Below are positions 1-5,060 of a DNA stretch of 5,060 nt, piece after piece. Each line of letters begins with the position of its first letter. The stretch's first letter is position 1. Where the stretch lies: assembly GCA_900319505.1 (NCBI GenBank), contig ONOV01000068.1, positions 1 through 5,060 on the forward strand, written 5' to 3'. This DNA comes from an uncultured Erysipelotrichaceae bacterium. GTDB taxonomy: Bacteria; Bacillota_I; Bacilli_A; Erysipelotrichales; Erysipelotrichaceae. The position numbers and the translations under genes are program-made. A model generated the notes under the pieces. The model made no database searches. It saw nothing but the letters and a program-made list of their open reading frames with translations, and was not told the DNA's origin.

Positions 1-1
1 C

Positions 2-1117
2 ACCCTGTCCCTGGGACTGTGTGCCTGCACCAGTCATCCTGCCGCTTCCCCCGCATCTGCCCCAGCTTCAACCCCGACTGCAGATCCGATTGAAAAGGAA
101 ATAGAGAACATGAGCCTGGAAGAAAAAATCAGTCAGCTGTTCATCCTCATTCCGGATGATCTGACCGGACACACGGAAACATCCCTGGATGAAGATCTGA
201 AAGATGCCATCAGCCAGTATCAGCCCGGCGGTTTCATTTATTTTGCGGATAATATCACCGATCCGGACACAACCGGACAGTTTCTCAAAGATACCAGGCA
301 GTATTACCTGGACAACGACATGCCTATACCGCTTCTTTCCGTGGATGAAGAAGGCGGTACCGTAGCCCGCATCGGCTCACGTGCTGAATTTCACGAGGAA
401 CAGTTTGAAGGCATGCGGGAAATCGGTGAAACCCATGATATTTCAAAAGCTTTGCATGTCGGTGAAACCATCGGCACATATCTGCATGATCTCGGGTTCA
501 ATATGGACTTTGCTCCGGTAGCGGATGTGCTGAGCAATCCTGACAATACGGTTGTGTATGATCGTTCCTTCGGTTCTGATCCAAAGGAAGTTACCGCCAT
601 GGCCCAGGCCGTATCCGACGGCCTCATGAACCATCATGTCATTCCCGTATGGAAACACTATCCGGGACATGGCGGTACGGCGGAAGATTCGCATGCCGGC
701 ATGGCTTATACCGGAAAAACGCTGGATGAACTTCTGGCGGATGAACTCATTCCCTTTGCGGAAGGAAACATGCCGGTCATCATGGCCGGTCATATTGCTG
801 CCCCCAATGTCACCGGCAGCAATACCCCTGCCTCTTTGTCCCATACCCTGATCACTGATATCCTGCGGAACAGACTCGGCTTTGACGGTGTTGTCATCAC
901 CGATTCCATGGTCATGGGTGCCATTGCCAATACCTATACAAGCGGGGAAGCAGCCCTGGCGGCCATACAGGCAGGCTGCGACATCATCCTCATACCAGAG
1001 AACTTCACGGAAGCCCGCCAGGCCCTGATCGATGCGGTTCATTCCGGCACTCTGTCAGAAGAGCGCATCAACACTTCCGTTTCCCGCATCCTGAAACTGA
1101 AACAGATCATAGACTGA
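2..1117 (+). CDS. nagZ: NagZ-like GH3 beta-N-acetylhexosaminidase lipoprotein, 5'-truncated by window edge
   Basis: This is a family 3 glycoside hydrolase of the NagZ type, expected to release terminal beta-linked N-acetylglucosamine from muropeptides or other glycans outside the membrane. The open frame continues upstream of the ATG at 110 to the window edge. It reads the end of a signal peptide with a lipobox Leu-Cys-Ala-Cys (codons 17-28), then an Ala/Pro/Ser-rich tether, so the ATG at 110 is internal and the true start lies to the left. Counting from that internal Met, the sequence shows VDEEGG (78-83), RSFG (152-155), the NagZ signature KHYPGHG (182-188), the Asp193-x-His195 general acid/base dyad, and the probable nucleophile Asp265 in ITDSM. 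These hallmarks separate NagZ enzymes from GH3 beta-glucosidases. It is a single TIM-barrel domain that ends soon after the barrel, unlike the longer two-domain Bacillus enzyme. The natural substrate is inferred, not shown. Confidence 0.88.
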   Translation, partial: TLSLGLCACTSHPAASPASAPASTPTADPIEKEIENMSLEEKISQLFILIPDDLTGHTETSLDEDLKDAISQYQPGGFIYFADNITDPDTTGQFLKDTRQYYLDNDMPIPLLSVDEEGGTVARIGSRAEFHEEQFEGMREIGETHDISKALHVGETIGTYLHDLGFNMDFAPVADVLSNPDNTVVYDRSFGSDPKEVTAMAQAVSDGLMNHHVIPVWKHYPGHGGTAEDSHAGMAYTGKTLDELLADELIPFAEGNMPVIMAGHIAAPNVTGSNTPASLSHTLITDILRNRLGFDGVVITDSMVMGAIANTYTSGEAALAAIQAGCDIILIPENFTEARQALIDAVHSGTLSEERINTSVSRILKLKQIID

Positions 1118-1118
1118 A

Positions 1119-1160
1119 AAAGGTGTGAAGCACACATACGCAGCTTCACACCTTTGTTTT
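1119..1160 (+). terminator. Rho-independent terminator between convergent nagZ-like gene and metG
   Basis: A perfect 13-bp stem (1119-1131 with 1143-1155) and an 11-nt loop begin 2 nt after the nagZ-like stop codon. On the + strand it is followed by a T-rich tail (GTTTTCTTT). On the minus strand the stem is flanked by TTTTT from 1121-1117, and metG ends only 12 nt before it. The same hairpin therefore probably terminates both convergent genes, although the minus-strand U-tract overlaps the stem base. Confidence 0.85.
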
Positions 1161-1166
1161 CTTTCC

Positions 1167-3107
1167 TCAGGAAATCTTTGTGCCGGGCAGAAGACCTTCT
1201 GCTTCGACAACCTGAATTTCCCGGCCATTGCGTCCGGCCAGCAGCATGCCTTCGCTCTTCTGGCCTCTTAATAAAGCTGGCTTCAGATTGGCAACCACAA
1301 CAATGGACTTGCCGATCATCTGACCCGGGGTATAGCTTTCCGCCAGACCCGATACAATCTGTCTCGGCTTTCCTTCACCGATATCCACCTGCAGCACAAA
1401 CAGTTTATCCGCATCCGGATGTCTCTCACAGGACAGCACTCTGCCGACTCTCAGATCCATCTTCTGAAACTCTTTGATATCGATCTGCGGCAGCTTTTCC
1501 GCTTCCTTCTTCTTTGCCTCAGCCTGTTTCTTCTGCTGTTCCTTTACCTTGGCCATGACTTCAGCAGGATTGAGTCTTGCAAAGAGGATTTCCGGCTGAT
1601 CGGTGATTGTGATACCGGTTTCCAGCGCATCAAAATCATGAACCGTATCATAGTCTGTATTTGCTGTATTCAGGCTCTTCAGAATCTTATCCGCTGTATC
1701 CGGCAGATAAGGCTTCAACAGGATGGCACCGATACGCACAGATGCCAGCAGGTTGTACAGAACCGTTGCCAGCCTGCCGATCTGATCCGGGTCCTTGGCC
1801 AGCACCCACGGACGGGTTTCATCAATGTACTTATTGCAGCGGGAGAACAGATCCAGGATCAGGTCCAGAGAATCCGCTACTCTCAGCTCATCCATCTTGT
1901 TATCCAGCTTGTCAACCGTATCCAGAACTGTCTTCTTCAGATCCTCATCCATCGGATCATCCGCATGCGGATTGGCAACCAGACCATTGAAATACTTATT
2001 CTGCATGGACAGTGTTCTGTTTACCAGATTTCCCAGGTTATTGGCCAGATCACTGTTGATTCTTTCAATCATCAGATCATAGGTCACATGGCCATCCTGA
2101 GCAAACGGCATCTCATGCAGCATAATGAATCTGACCGCATCTACACCGAACAGCTTCACCAGATCATCCGCATAAATGACATTGCCGGCTGATTTACTCA
2201 TCTTGGCATCACCGGTCAGCAGCCACGGATGGCCGAATACCTTCTTCGGCAGCGGCTCACCCAGCGCCATCAGCATGATCGGCCAGTAAATCGTATGGAA
2301 ACGGATAATATCCTTGCCGATCAGGTGCAGGTCAGCCGGCCAGTATTTCTTGTACAGCGGATCGCTGCTGCCGTCCACATCATAGCCAAGACCGGTAATA
2401 TAGTTGCTTAACGCATCAATCCAGACATAGATGACATGTTTGGGATCAAAGTCGACCGGAATGCCCCAGCTGAAGCTGGTACGCGACACACAGAGATCCT
2501 GCAGACCCGGCTTCAGGAAGTTATTGAGCATTTCATTCTTGCGGGACTCCGGCTGGATGAAATCAGGGTGGTCCTCAATATACTTGATCAGACGCGGGGC
2601 ATACTTGCTCATACGGAAGAAATACGCTTCTTCCTCCATCGGCTTGACTTCACTGCCGCATACCGGGCATCTGCCGTCTTCCGTCAGCTGGCTCTTGGTA
2701 TAGAACGCCTCACACTCTTCACAATACAGACCTTCATACTTGCCCTTGTAGATATCACCCTGGTCATAGAACTTGCGGAAGATCTTCTGTACCTGCTTTT
2801 CATGATACGGATCGGTTGTACGGATGAATTTGTCATAGGACACATTCATGCAGTCAAACTGTTCCCTGATTTCACCCGATACCTGATCCACAAATTCCTT
2901 CGGGGTAATGCCGGCTTCCCTGGCTTTCTGCTCTACCTTCTGTCCGTGTTCATCCGTACCGGTCTGGAAACGGACATCATAGCCGGTCAGTCTCTTATAC
3001 CGGGCAATCGCATCGGCCAGAACGATTTCATATACATTGCCGATATGCGGTTTGCCGCTGGTATAAGCAATCGCTGTTGTAATGTAATATTTTCCCTTAT
3101 TCTCCAT
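1167..3107 (-). CDS. metG: Methionyl-tRNA synthetase (MetRS)
   Basis: This cytoplasmic class I synthetase charges tRNA-Met with methionine for initiation and elongation. The 646-residue protein shows the HIGH-type motif HIGN (21-24), a zinc knuckle with Cys129, Cys132, Cys147 and Cys150, and the KMSKS loop exactly (302-306). An alpha-helical anticodon-binding domain follows (roughly 340-480). A Lys/Glu/Gln-rich linker (about 518-540) leads to a C-terminal OB-fold tRNA-binding domain of the EMAPII/Arc1p type (about 543-646, with DLRVGRV and HPDADKL). The length is normal for MetRS with a fused C-terminal domain. The start at 3107 is chosen because AGGAGG (3113-3118) lies 5 nt upstream and MENKGKYYITT is where MetRS homology begins. 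The frame stays open to an ATG at 3236, but that stretch is the T-box leader and its translation resembles nothing. Expression is probably set by the T-box. Confidence 0.97.
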   Translation of the reverse strand: MENKGKYYITTAIAYTSGKPHIGNVYEIVLADAIARYKRLTGYDVRFQTGTDEHGQKVEQKAREAGITPKEFVDQVSGEIREQFDCMNVSYDKFIRTTDPYHEKQVQKIFRKFYDQGDIYKGKYEGLYCEECEAFYTKSQLTEDGRCPVCGSEVKPMEEEAYFFRMSKYAPRLIKYIEDHPDFIQPESRKNEMLNNFLKPGLQDLCVSRTSFSWGIPVDFDPKHVIYVWIDALSNYITGLGYDVDGSSDPLYKKYWPADLHLIGKDIIRFHTIYWPIMLMALGEPLPKKVFGHPWLLTGDAKMSKSAGNVIYADDLVKLFGVDAVRFIMLHEMPFAQDGHVTYDLMIERINSDLANNLGNLVNRTLSMQNKYFNGLVANPHADDPMDEDLKKTVLDTVDKLDNKMDELRVADSLDLILDLFSRCNKYIDETRPWVLAKDPDQIGRLATVLYNLLASVRIGAILLKPYLPDTADKILKSLNTANTDYDTVHDFDALETGITITDQPEILFARLNPAEVMAKVKEQQKKQAEAKKKEAEKLPQIDIKEFQKMDLRVGRVLSCERHPDADKLFVLQVDIGEGKPRQIVSGLAESYTPGQMIGKSIVVVANLKPALLRGQKSEGMLLAGRNGREIQVVEAEGLLPGTKIS

Positions 3108-3112
3108 AAGAA

Positions 3113-3118
3113 CCTCCT
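3113..3118 (-). promoter_or_regulatory. metG: Ribosome binding site fixing the metG start
   Basis: AGGAGG on the minus strand, 5 nt before the ATG at 3107. It is a full Shine-Dalgarno match and lies downstream of the T-box terminator, as expected for a leader-controlled gene. It argues against the upstream in-frame ATG at 3236, which falls inside the leader RNA. Confidence 0.9.
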
Positions 3119-3120
3119 GA

Positions 3121-3152
3121 TAAATAAAACGTCCTCTCAGCTGAAAGGACGT
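3121..3152 (-). terminator. T-box regulated intrinsic terminator upstream of metG
   Basis: On the minus strand, ACGTCCTTT (3152-3144) pairs with AGAGGACGT (3137-3129), including one G-U pair, around a CAGCTG loop, and is followed by TTTTATTTA. Its left arm is the same segment needed by the antiterminator helix, so the two folds exclude each other. It ends 3 nt before the metG ribosome binding site. Confidence 0.93.
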
Positions 3153-3354
3153 ATTGCACGCGGTACCACCTTTATCTTGCCTGCTGTAAAGCAGACCTCT
3201 TGCTTCAGGATAACGGTTCATCCGTACCACGCTCACTGTTCACATGGTCAGCTCCAGGACCATCTTCACTCTGTCACTTTCATACAGACTTCCACCAGCT
3301 GTCTGATTCTCTTTCATGATGGAACAGAGCTACTCTTCCCTTCATTGCCTTTAC
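3121..3354 (-). ncRNA. T-box riboswitch leader of metG
   Basis: This 5' leader RNA senses the charging state of a tRNA, expected to be tRNA-Met, and antiterminates when the tRNA is uncharged. On the minus strand, Stem I contains AGTA (about 3334-3331) opposite GTGAA (3268-3264) in the specifier loop. It also shows the distal AGAGA (3312-3308) and GGTGGAA (3296-3290) elements flanking a CAGAC/GTCTG helix (3305-3301 with 3289-3285). An ATG (3263-3261) in the specifier loop fits methionine. Downstream are a small hairpin ACGG/CCGT (3225-3213) followed by TTATC, and a second hairpin (3194-3181). The canonical T-box AAGGTGGTACCGCG lies at 3172-3159. AAAGG (3173-3169) can pair with CCTTT (3148-3144) as the antiterminator, competing with the terminator. 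The 5' end is estimated from the promoter. The specifier register could be off by one. Confidence 0.95.
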
Positions 3355-3360
3355 CTGTTT

Positions 3361-3389
3361 ATTATAACGGGCTGATTCCGCTTTGGAAA
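3361..3389 (-). promoter_or_regulatory. Promoter of the metG T-box transcript
   Basis: A perfect -10 TATAAT (3366-3361) is preceded at 17 bp by TTTCCA (3389-3384), a 4/6 match to the sigma-A -35 TTGACA. Transcription would start near 3354, just ahead of the first T-box Stem I elements. The location fits the leader it must drive. Confidence 0.75.
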
Positions 3390-3458
3390 GCTGTCATTTT
3401 CACAATTAACTTTTTCTTTCTTTCCGTTTAAAGCACATTTCTGTTCCTGCGGCTCTGT

Positions 3459-3473
3459 TAATGAAAATCATTA
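3459..3473. promoter_or_regulatory. Fur-box-like palindrome in the metG/csp intergenic region
   Basis: TAATGA-AAA-TCATTA is a perfect 6+3+6 inverted repeat. It matches the central 15 bases of the classical Fur box (core TAATGATAATCATTA) at 14 positions. It lies about 70 bp upstream of the metG leader -10 and about 60 bp upstream of the candidate csp promoter. Binding by Fur, Zur or PerR is inference; AT-rich palindromes also arise by chance. Confidence 0.4.
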
Positions 3474-3478
3474 CATCC

Positions 3479-3495
3479 ATTTTCTGAAAGAAAAT
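3479..3495. repeat. Perfect 7+3+7 inverted repeat upstream of csp
   Basis: ATTTTCT-GAA-AGAAAAT is a perfect inverted repeat placed 5 bp after the Fur-like palindrome and upstream of the csp promoter candidate. There is no adjoining T-tract on either strand, so it does not look like a terminator; a protein-binding site is possible. Confidence 0.4.
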
Positions 3496-3518
3496 ATCGC
3501 GAATATCCATCCGGTACC

Positions 3519-3547
3519 TTGTTTTTTAACCTTATTAATGATAATGT
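3519..3547 (+). promoter_or_regulatory. Candidate csp promoter (tentative)
   Basis: TTGTTT (3519-3524) and TAATGT (3542-3547) are 17 bp apart, and TG at 3539-3540 would make an extended -10. GATAAT at 3540-3545 is an alternative -10. Either choice gives an untranslated leader of about 60 nt, plausible for a cold-shock mRNA. The leader contains a small hairpin, TACTT/AAGTA, at 3550-3566. The match is weak and other AT-rich hexamers nearby could serve. Confidence 0.35.
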
Positions 3548-3616
3548 TCTACTTGTATACGAAGTACTTGCACAAAAAGCAAACTTAGCGGGGATACATA
3601 GAATAGGAGAATCAAA

Positions 3617-3856
3617 ATGGCAACAGTAAACGTAGCAGCTGACGAAACAAAAACCGTTACCGGAAAAGTAAAGTGGTTCAACCCTGAAAAGGGCTATGGC
3701 TTCATTACTCTGGAGAACGGCAAGGACGACGTATTCGTTCACTATTCTGCAATCAAGATGGATGGTTTTAAGACACTTGAGCAGGGCGATGAAGTAAAGT
3801 TCAGCATCGTAAACAGCGACCGCGGTCCTCAGGCTGCGAATGTCGTAAAGCTCTGA
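3617..3856 (+). CDS. Cold-shock-domain protein (CspA family)
   Basis: This 79-residue OB-fold protein is expected to bind single-stranded RNA and DNA and act as an RNA chaperone that melts mRNA secondary structure. It shows GKVKWFN (16-22), RNP1 as KGYGFI (25-30) and RNP2 as VFVHY (39-43), with the aromatic residues used for base stacking (Trp20, Phe21, Tyr27, Phe29, Phe40, His42). The usual Pro-Gln-Ala-Ala-Asn-Val end is present. The start at 3617 is set by AGGAGA (3605-3610), 6 nt upstream. It carries about 13 residues before the domain ([13 protein letters not shown]), which minimal Bacillus Csp proteins lack. Codons such as GTA and AAA are favoured more than in the neighbouring genes, consistent with high expression. 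It is a stand-alone unit, divergent from metG. Which csp paralogue it is cannot be decided here. Confidence 0.96.
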   Translation: MATVNVAADETKTVTGKVKWFNPEKGYGFITLENGKDDVFVHYSAIKMDGFKTLEQGDEVKFSIVNSDRGPQAANVVKL

Positions 3857-3915
3857 TTCCATCATCTGTCCCCAATTAATAATTAATTTAGGGCATTATT
3901 CTGGAATGAATCTTG

Positions 3916-3955
3916 TAAAGGAACTGCATTTCTGCAGTTCCTTTATTCTTTTCTC
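3916..3955 (+). terminator. Rho-independent terminator of csp
   Basis: A perfect 13-bp stem (3916-3928 with 3933-3945) closes a TTTC tetraloop and is followed by TTCTTTTCT. It lies about 60 nt after the csp stop codon and immediately beyond the end of the convergent DUF5688-like gene. On the minus strand there is no real T-tract, so its use by that gene is doubtful. Confidence 0.88.
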
Positions 3956-4758
3956 TACAGGATGAATGGACAGCCTTTATCACTGGCATCATATTCACTG
4001 ACGCTCATCATCTTTCTTGTTTCCTTTTCCACATGATATGCCATCCTGCTTAACCTCTCCCCGGCATCCACACAGGCAAGGTTGATCCGCTGTACCAGAG
4101 CATTCAGATCCATACCGAGCGGCCTTACTTTTTCCGGCATGAGAATGATCTCATGAACCGAAGAAGGCAGAACATAATAGCCTCCCCGCATTCTCTTTTC
4201 CGCTTCTTCTCTGAAACTGGGATAGAACATCACCCCCGCACCATGTTTCAATCCTTCCGCCTTCACCACATACATGCCGTGATCCGCTGTCTTCCATACC
4301 GCTGGAAACAGTTTCATACTGTTATGCAGGGCTGAAAGATACAGCTCCATGGCCTGCAGATGATAATGTTCAGCCAGCTGCCGGTTCAACAGCAGACTCT
4401 CTCCCGCTCTTAACATGATCCTGTAGCGTATTCTCATATCATAGAACTGCTGGGACGGATACCCCTCTTCCGCTTCTCCCATTTCCACATGGAGAAAGAG
4501 CCTTTCTTTCGCCTGCGAAAGAAACCCGGCCACCTCCTCTTCATAACCGCTCTTTATCCTTCTTAGTACATCACACGTTTCCTTCACCAGCACTTCCACA
4601 CTGTCCCCGGCAAGATATCTCTGATAAAGCCTCTCCGTCTCCCTTTCATACAGCCCTTCCCGGGCACAGCACATTGCCATACATCCGATACACCCGCACT
4701 TCTCTGCTTCGACACGCATCAGATGATCAAATTCCTTCAAAAACACTTCTTTCTTCAT
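3955..4758 (-). CDS. DUF5688-like protein of unknown function with N-terminal cysteine cluster
   Basis: I recognise no biochemical function. The pattern resembles the DUF5688 family of Bacillota. An N-terminal Tyr-rich segment, LYQRYLAGDSVEVLVKE (44-60), recalls the family's 'Y..Y..G.s.e.vv..i' stretch. In the C-terminal half, FYPSF (178-182), LPSSVHEIILMP (197-208) and a late LSRMAYH (236-242) match its most conserved blocks. The protein is 267 residues, soluble, and rich in charged helices, with no signal peptide or clear membrane segment. Near the N-terminus five cysteines are packed as C21-x-C23-x2-C26-x3-C30-C31, followed by isolated Cys62, Cys229 and Cys263. The packing suggests metal or Fe-S binding. 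The start at 4758 is backed by AGGAGGG (4766-4772), 7 nt upstream. It is downstream of tRNA-Asn but separated from it by a terminator, so it probably has its own promoter, which I could not identify. Family assignment is from memory of the motif pattern. Confidence 0.75.
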   Translation of the reverse strand: MKKEVFLKEFDHLMRVEAEKCGCIGCMAMCCAREGLYERETERLYQRYLAGDSVEVLVKETCDVLRRIKSGYEEEVAGFLSQAKERLFLHVEMGEAEEGYPSQQFYDMRIRYRIMLRAGESLLLNRQLAEHYHLQAMELYLSALHNSMKLFPAVWKTADHGMYVVKAEGLKHGAGVMFYPSFREEAEKRMRGGYYVLPSSVHEIILMPEKVRPLGMDLNALVQRINLACVDAGERLSRMAYHVEKETRKMMSVSEYDASDKGCPFIL

Positions 4759-4817
4759 CCAGGTTCCCTCCTGCTCTTTCTATACGCAGAGAAAATCCCG
4801 TCTCCCTGAACAAACGC

Positions 4818-4848
4818 AAAAAAAGGAACAATCTTTCGATCATTCCTT
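4818..4848 (-). terminator. Rho-independent terminator after tRNA-Asn
   Basis: On the minus strand, an 11-bp stem (4848-4838 with 4833-4823, including two G-U pairs) is capped by a GAAA tetraloop and followed by a run of T. It begins 2 nt after the encoded CCA end of the tRNA and should end that transcript before the DUF5688-like gene. Confidence 0.92.
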
Positions 4849-4850
4849 GA

Positions 4851-4926
4851 TGGCGCCTCAAACAGGGCTCGAACCTGTGACACCCTGGTTAACAGCCAAG
4901 TGCTCTGCCGACTGAGCTATTGAGGC
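4851..4926 (-). tRNA. tRNA-Asn (anticodon GTT)
   Basis: A complete 76-nt cloverleaf is present. The acceptor stem is GCCTCAA/TTGAGGC (perfect 7 bp), with a D-stem GCTC/GAGC and an anticodon stem CTTGG/CCAGG containing one G-U pair. The loop is CTGTTAA with anticodon GTT (4893-4891) after U33. The T-arm is ACAGG/CCTGT with TTCGAGC. The discriminator is G73, as expected for tRNA-Asn, and the CCA end is encoded (4853-4851). It reads AAC and AAU codons. It is a single tRNA gene in this window with its own promoter and terminator. Confidence 0.98.
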
Positions 4927-4946
4927 ATCTCGTATCAGCGATATTT

Positions 4947-4974
4947 ATTATACTCGTTCACAGGTTTTTGTAAA
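4947..4974 (-). promoter_or_regulatory. Promoter of tRNA-Asn
   Basis: A perfect -10 TATAAT (4952-4947) is preceded by TTTACA (4974-4969), 5/6 to the -35 consensus, with a 16-bp spacer. The predicted start near 4940 leaves a short leader before the tRNA 5' end at 4926, as usual for stable RNA genes. Confidence 0.82.
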
Positions 4975-5005
4975 CAGTTTTTTGGAATTTTTCCGCTGCG
5001 ATTAA

Positions 5006-5050
5006 TTACTGCGGATTTTATCCTCAGATTTTTGCCATTAACCGCAGTAA
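5006..5050. repeat. 9-bp inverted repeat at the right edge
   Basis: TTACTGCGG (5006-5014) and CCGCAGTAA (5042-5050) are perfect inverted copies 27 nt apart. No T-tract follows on the visible side that would make a clear terminator, and no gene is visible between 4975 and 5060. It may belong to the control region or end of a gene beyond the window. Confidence 0.45.
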
Positions 5051-5060
5051 AAGCATCCTG

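Noticed and set aside
443..1042. A 199-codon minus-strand frame opposite the nagZ-like gene
   Set aside because: The + strand shows the complete GH3 signature across the same bases; the antisense product has no recognisable motif.
2436..3431. A 331-codon open frame on the + strand opposite metG and its T-box leader
   Set aside because: It is antisense to an unmistakable MetRS gene and to a structured RNA, has no ribosome binding site worth noting and no recognisable domain; the shorter + strand frames within 1154-2703 are rejected for the same reason.
3556..3565. TATACGAAGT, identical to ten bases of a loxP arm
   Set aside because: The matching inverted arm and 8-bp spacer are absent and no recombinase is nearby; a chance match within an AT-rich csp leader.
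3458..3865. A 135-codon minus-strand frame covering csp and its upstream region
   Set aside because: It is a shadow of the cold-shock gene and would also run through the csp promoter region and ribosome binding site; no family resemblance.
3874..3890. AATTAAT/ATTAATT near-palindrome after csp
   Set aside because: It is a simple AT-rich stretch between the csp stop codon and a much stronger terminator; pairing is weak and no function is supported.
4779..4784. TATAGA as a possible -10 for the DUF5688-like gene
   Set aside because: It is too close to the ribosome binding site (the transcript would start inside it), and no -35 lies at an acceptable distance.
4851..4926. tRNA gene as an integration site for a mobile element
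   Set aside because: No integrase, no repeated 3' tRNA segment and no phage-like genes are visible on either side within the window.

Overview
The window looks like ordinary chromosomal sequence from a low-to-mid GC, Gram-positive-type member of the Bacillota. A gut Clostridia (Lachnospiraceae-like) or Erysipelotrichia organism is my best guess. The evidence is a T-box riboswitch in front of an aminoacyl-tRNA synthetase gene, strong AGGAGG-type ribosome binding sites, a NagZ-like lipoprotein rather than a cytoplasmic NagZ, a MetRS with four zinc-ligand cysteines and a fused C-terminal tRNA-binding domain, and a DUF5688-like protein. The exact taxon cannot be fixed from this sequence.

Layout from left to right. 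Positions 2-1117 (+) hold the 3' part of a glycoside hydrolase family 3 beta-N-acetylhexosaminidase (nagZ-like) with a lipoprotein signal whose beginning lies outside the window. A 13-bp hairpin at 1119-1155 separates it from the convergent metG (1167-3107, -), encoding a 646-residue methionyl-tRNA synthetase. metG is preceded by a complete T-box leader (about 3121-3354, -) with its own promoter (3361-3389, -). The divergent intergenic region (3390-3616) carries a Fur-box-like palindrome, a second perfect inverted repeat and a tentative promoter for a cold-shock-domain protein gene (3617-3856, +). That gene ends in a strong terminator (3916-3955). Convergent to it is a 267-residue DUF5688-like protein (3955-4758, -) with an unusual N-terminal cysteine cluster. 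Upstream of that lies a tRNA-Asn(GTT) gene (4851-4926, -) with its own promoter and terminator. The right edge (4975-5060) holds only an inverted repeat and no recognisable gene.

The genes are mostly single transcription units rather than one pathway. metG, its T-box and the tRNA gene belong to translation. The T-box would let uncharged tRNA (expected to be tRNA-Met) switch on MetRS synthesis. The nagZ-like lipoprotein belongs to extracytoplasmic amino-sugar or peptidoglycan-fragment processing. The cold-shock protein is an RNA chaperone. I found no mobile element, CRISPR array or clear new system. The points most worth a second look are the cysteine cluster in the DUF5688-like protein, the Fur-like operator near the csp promoter, and the T-box specifier register.
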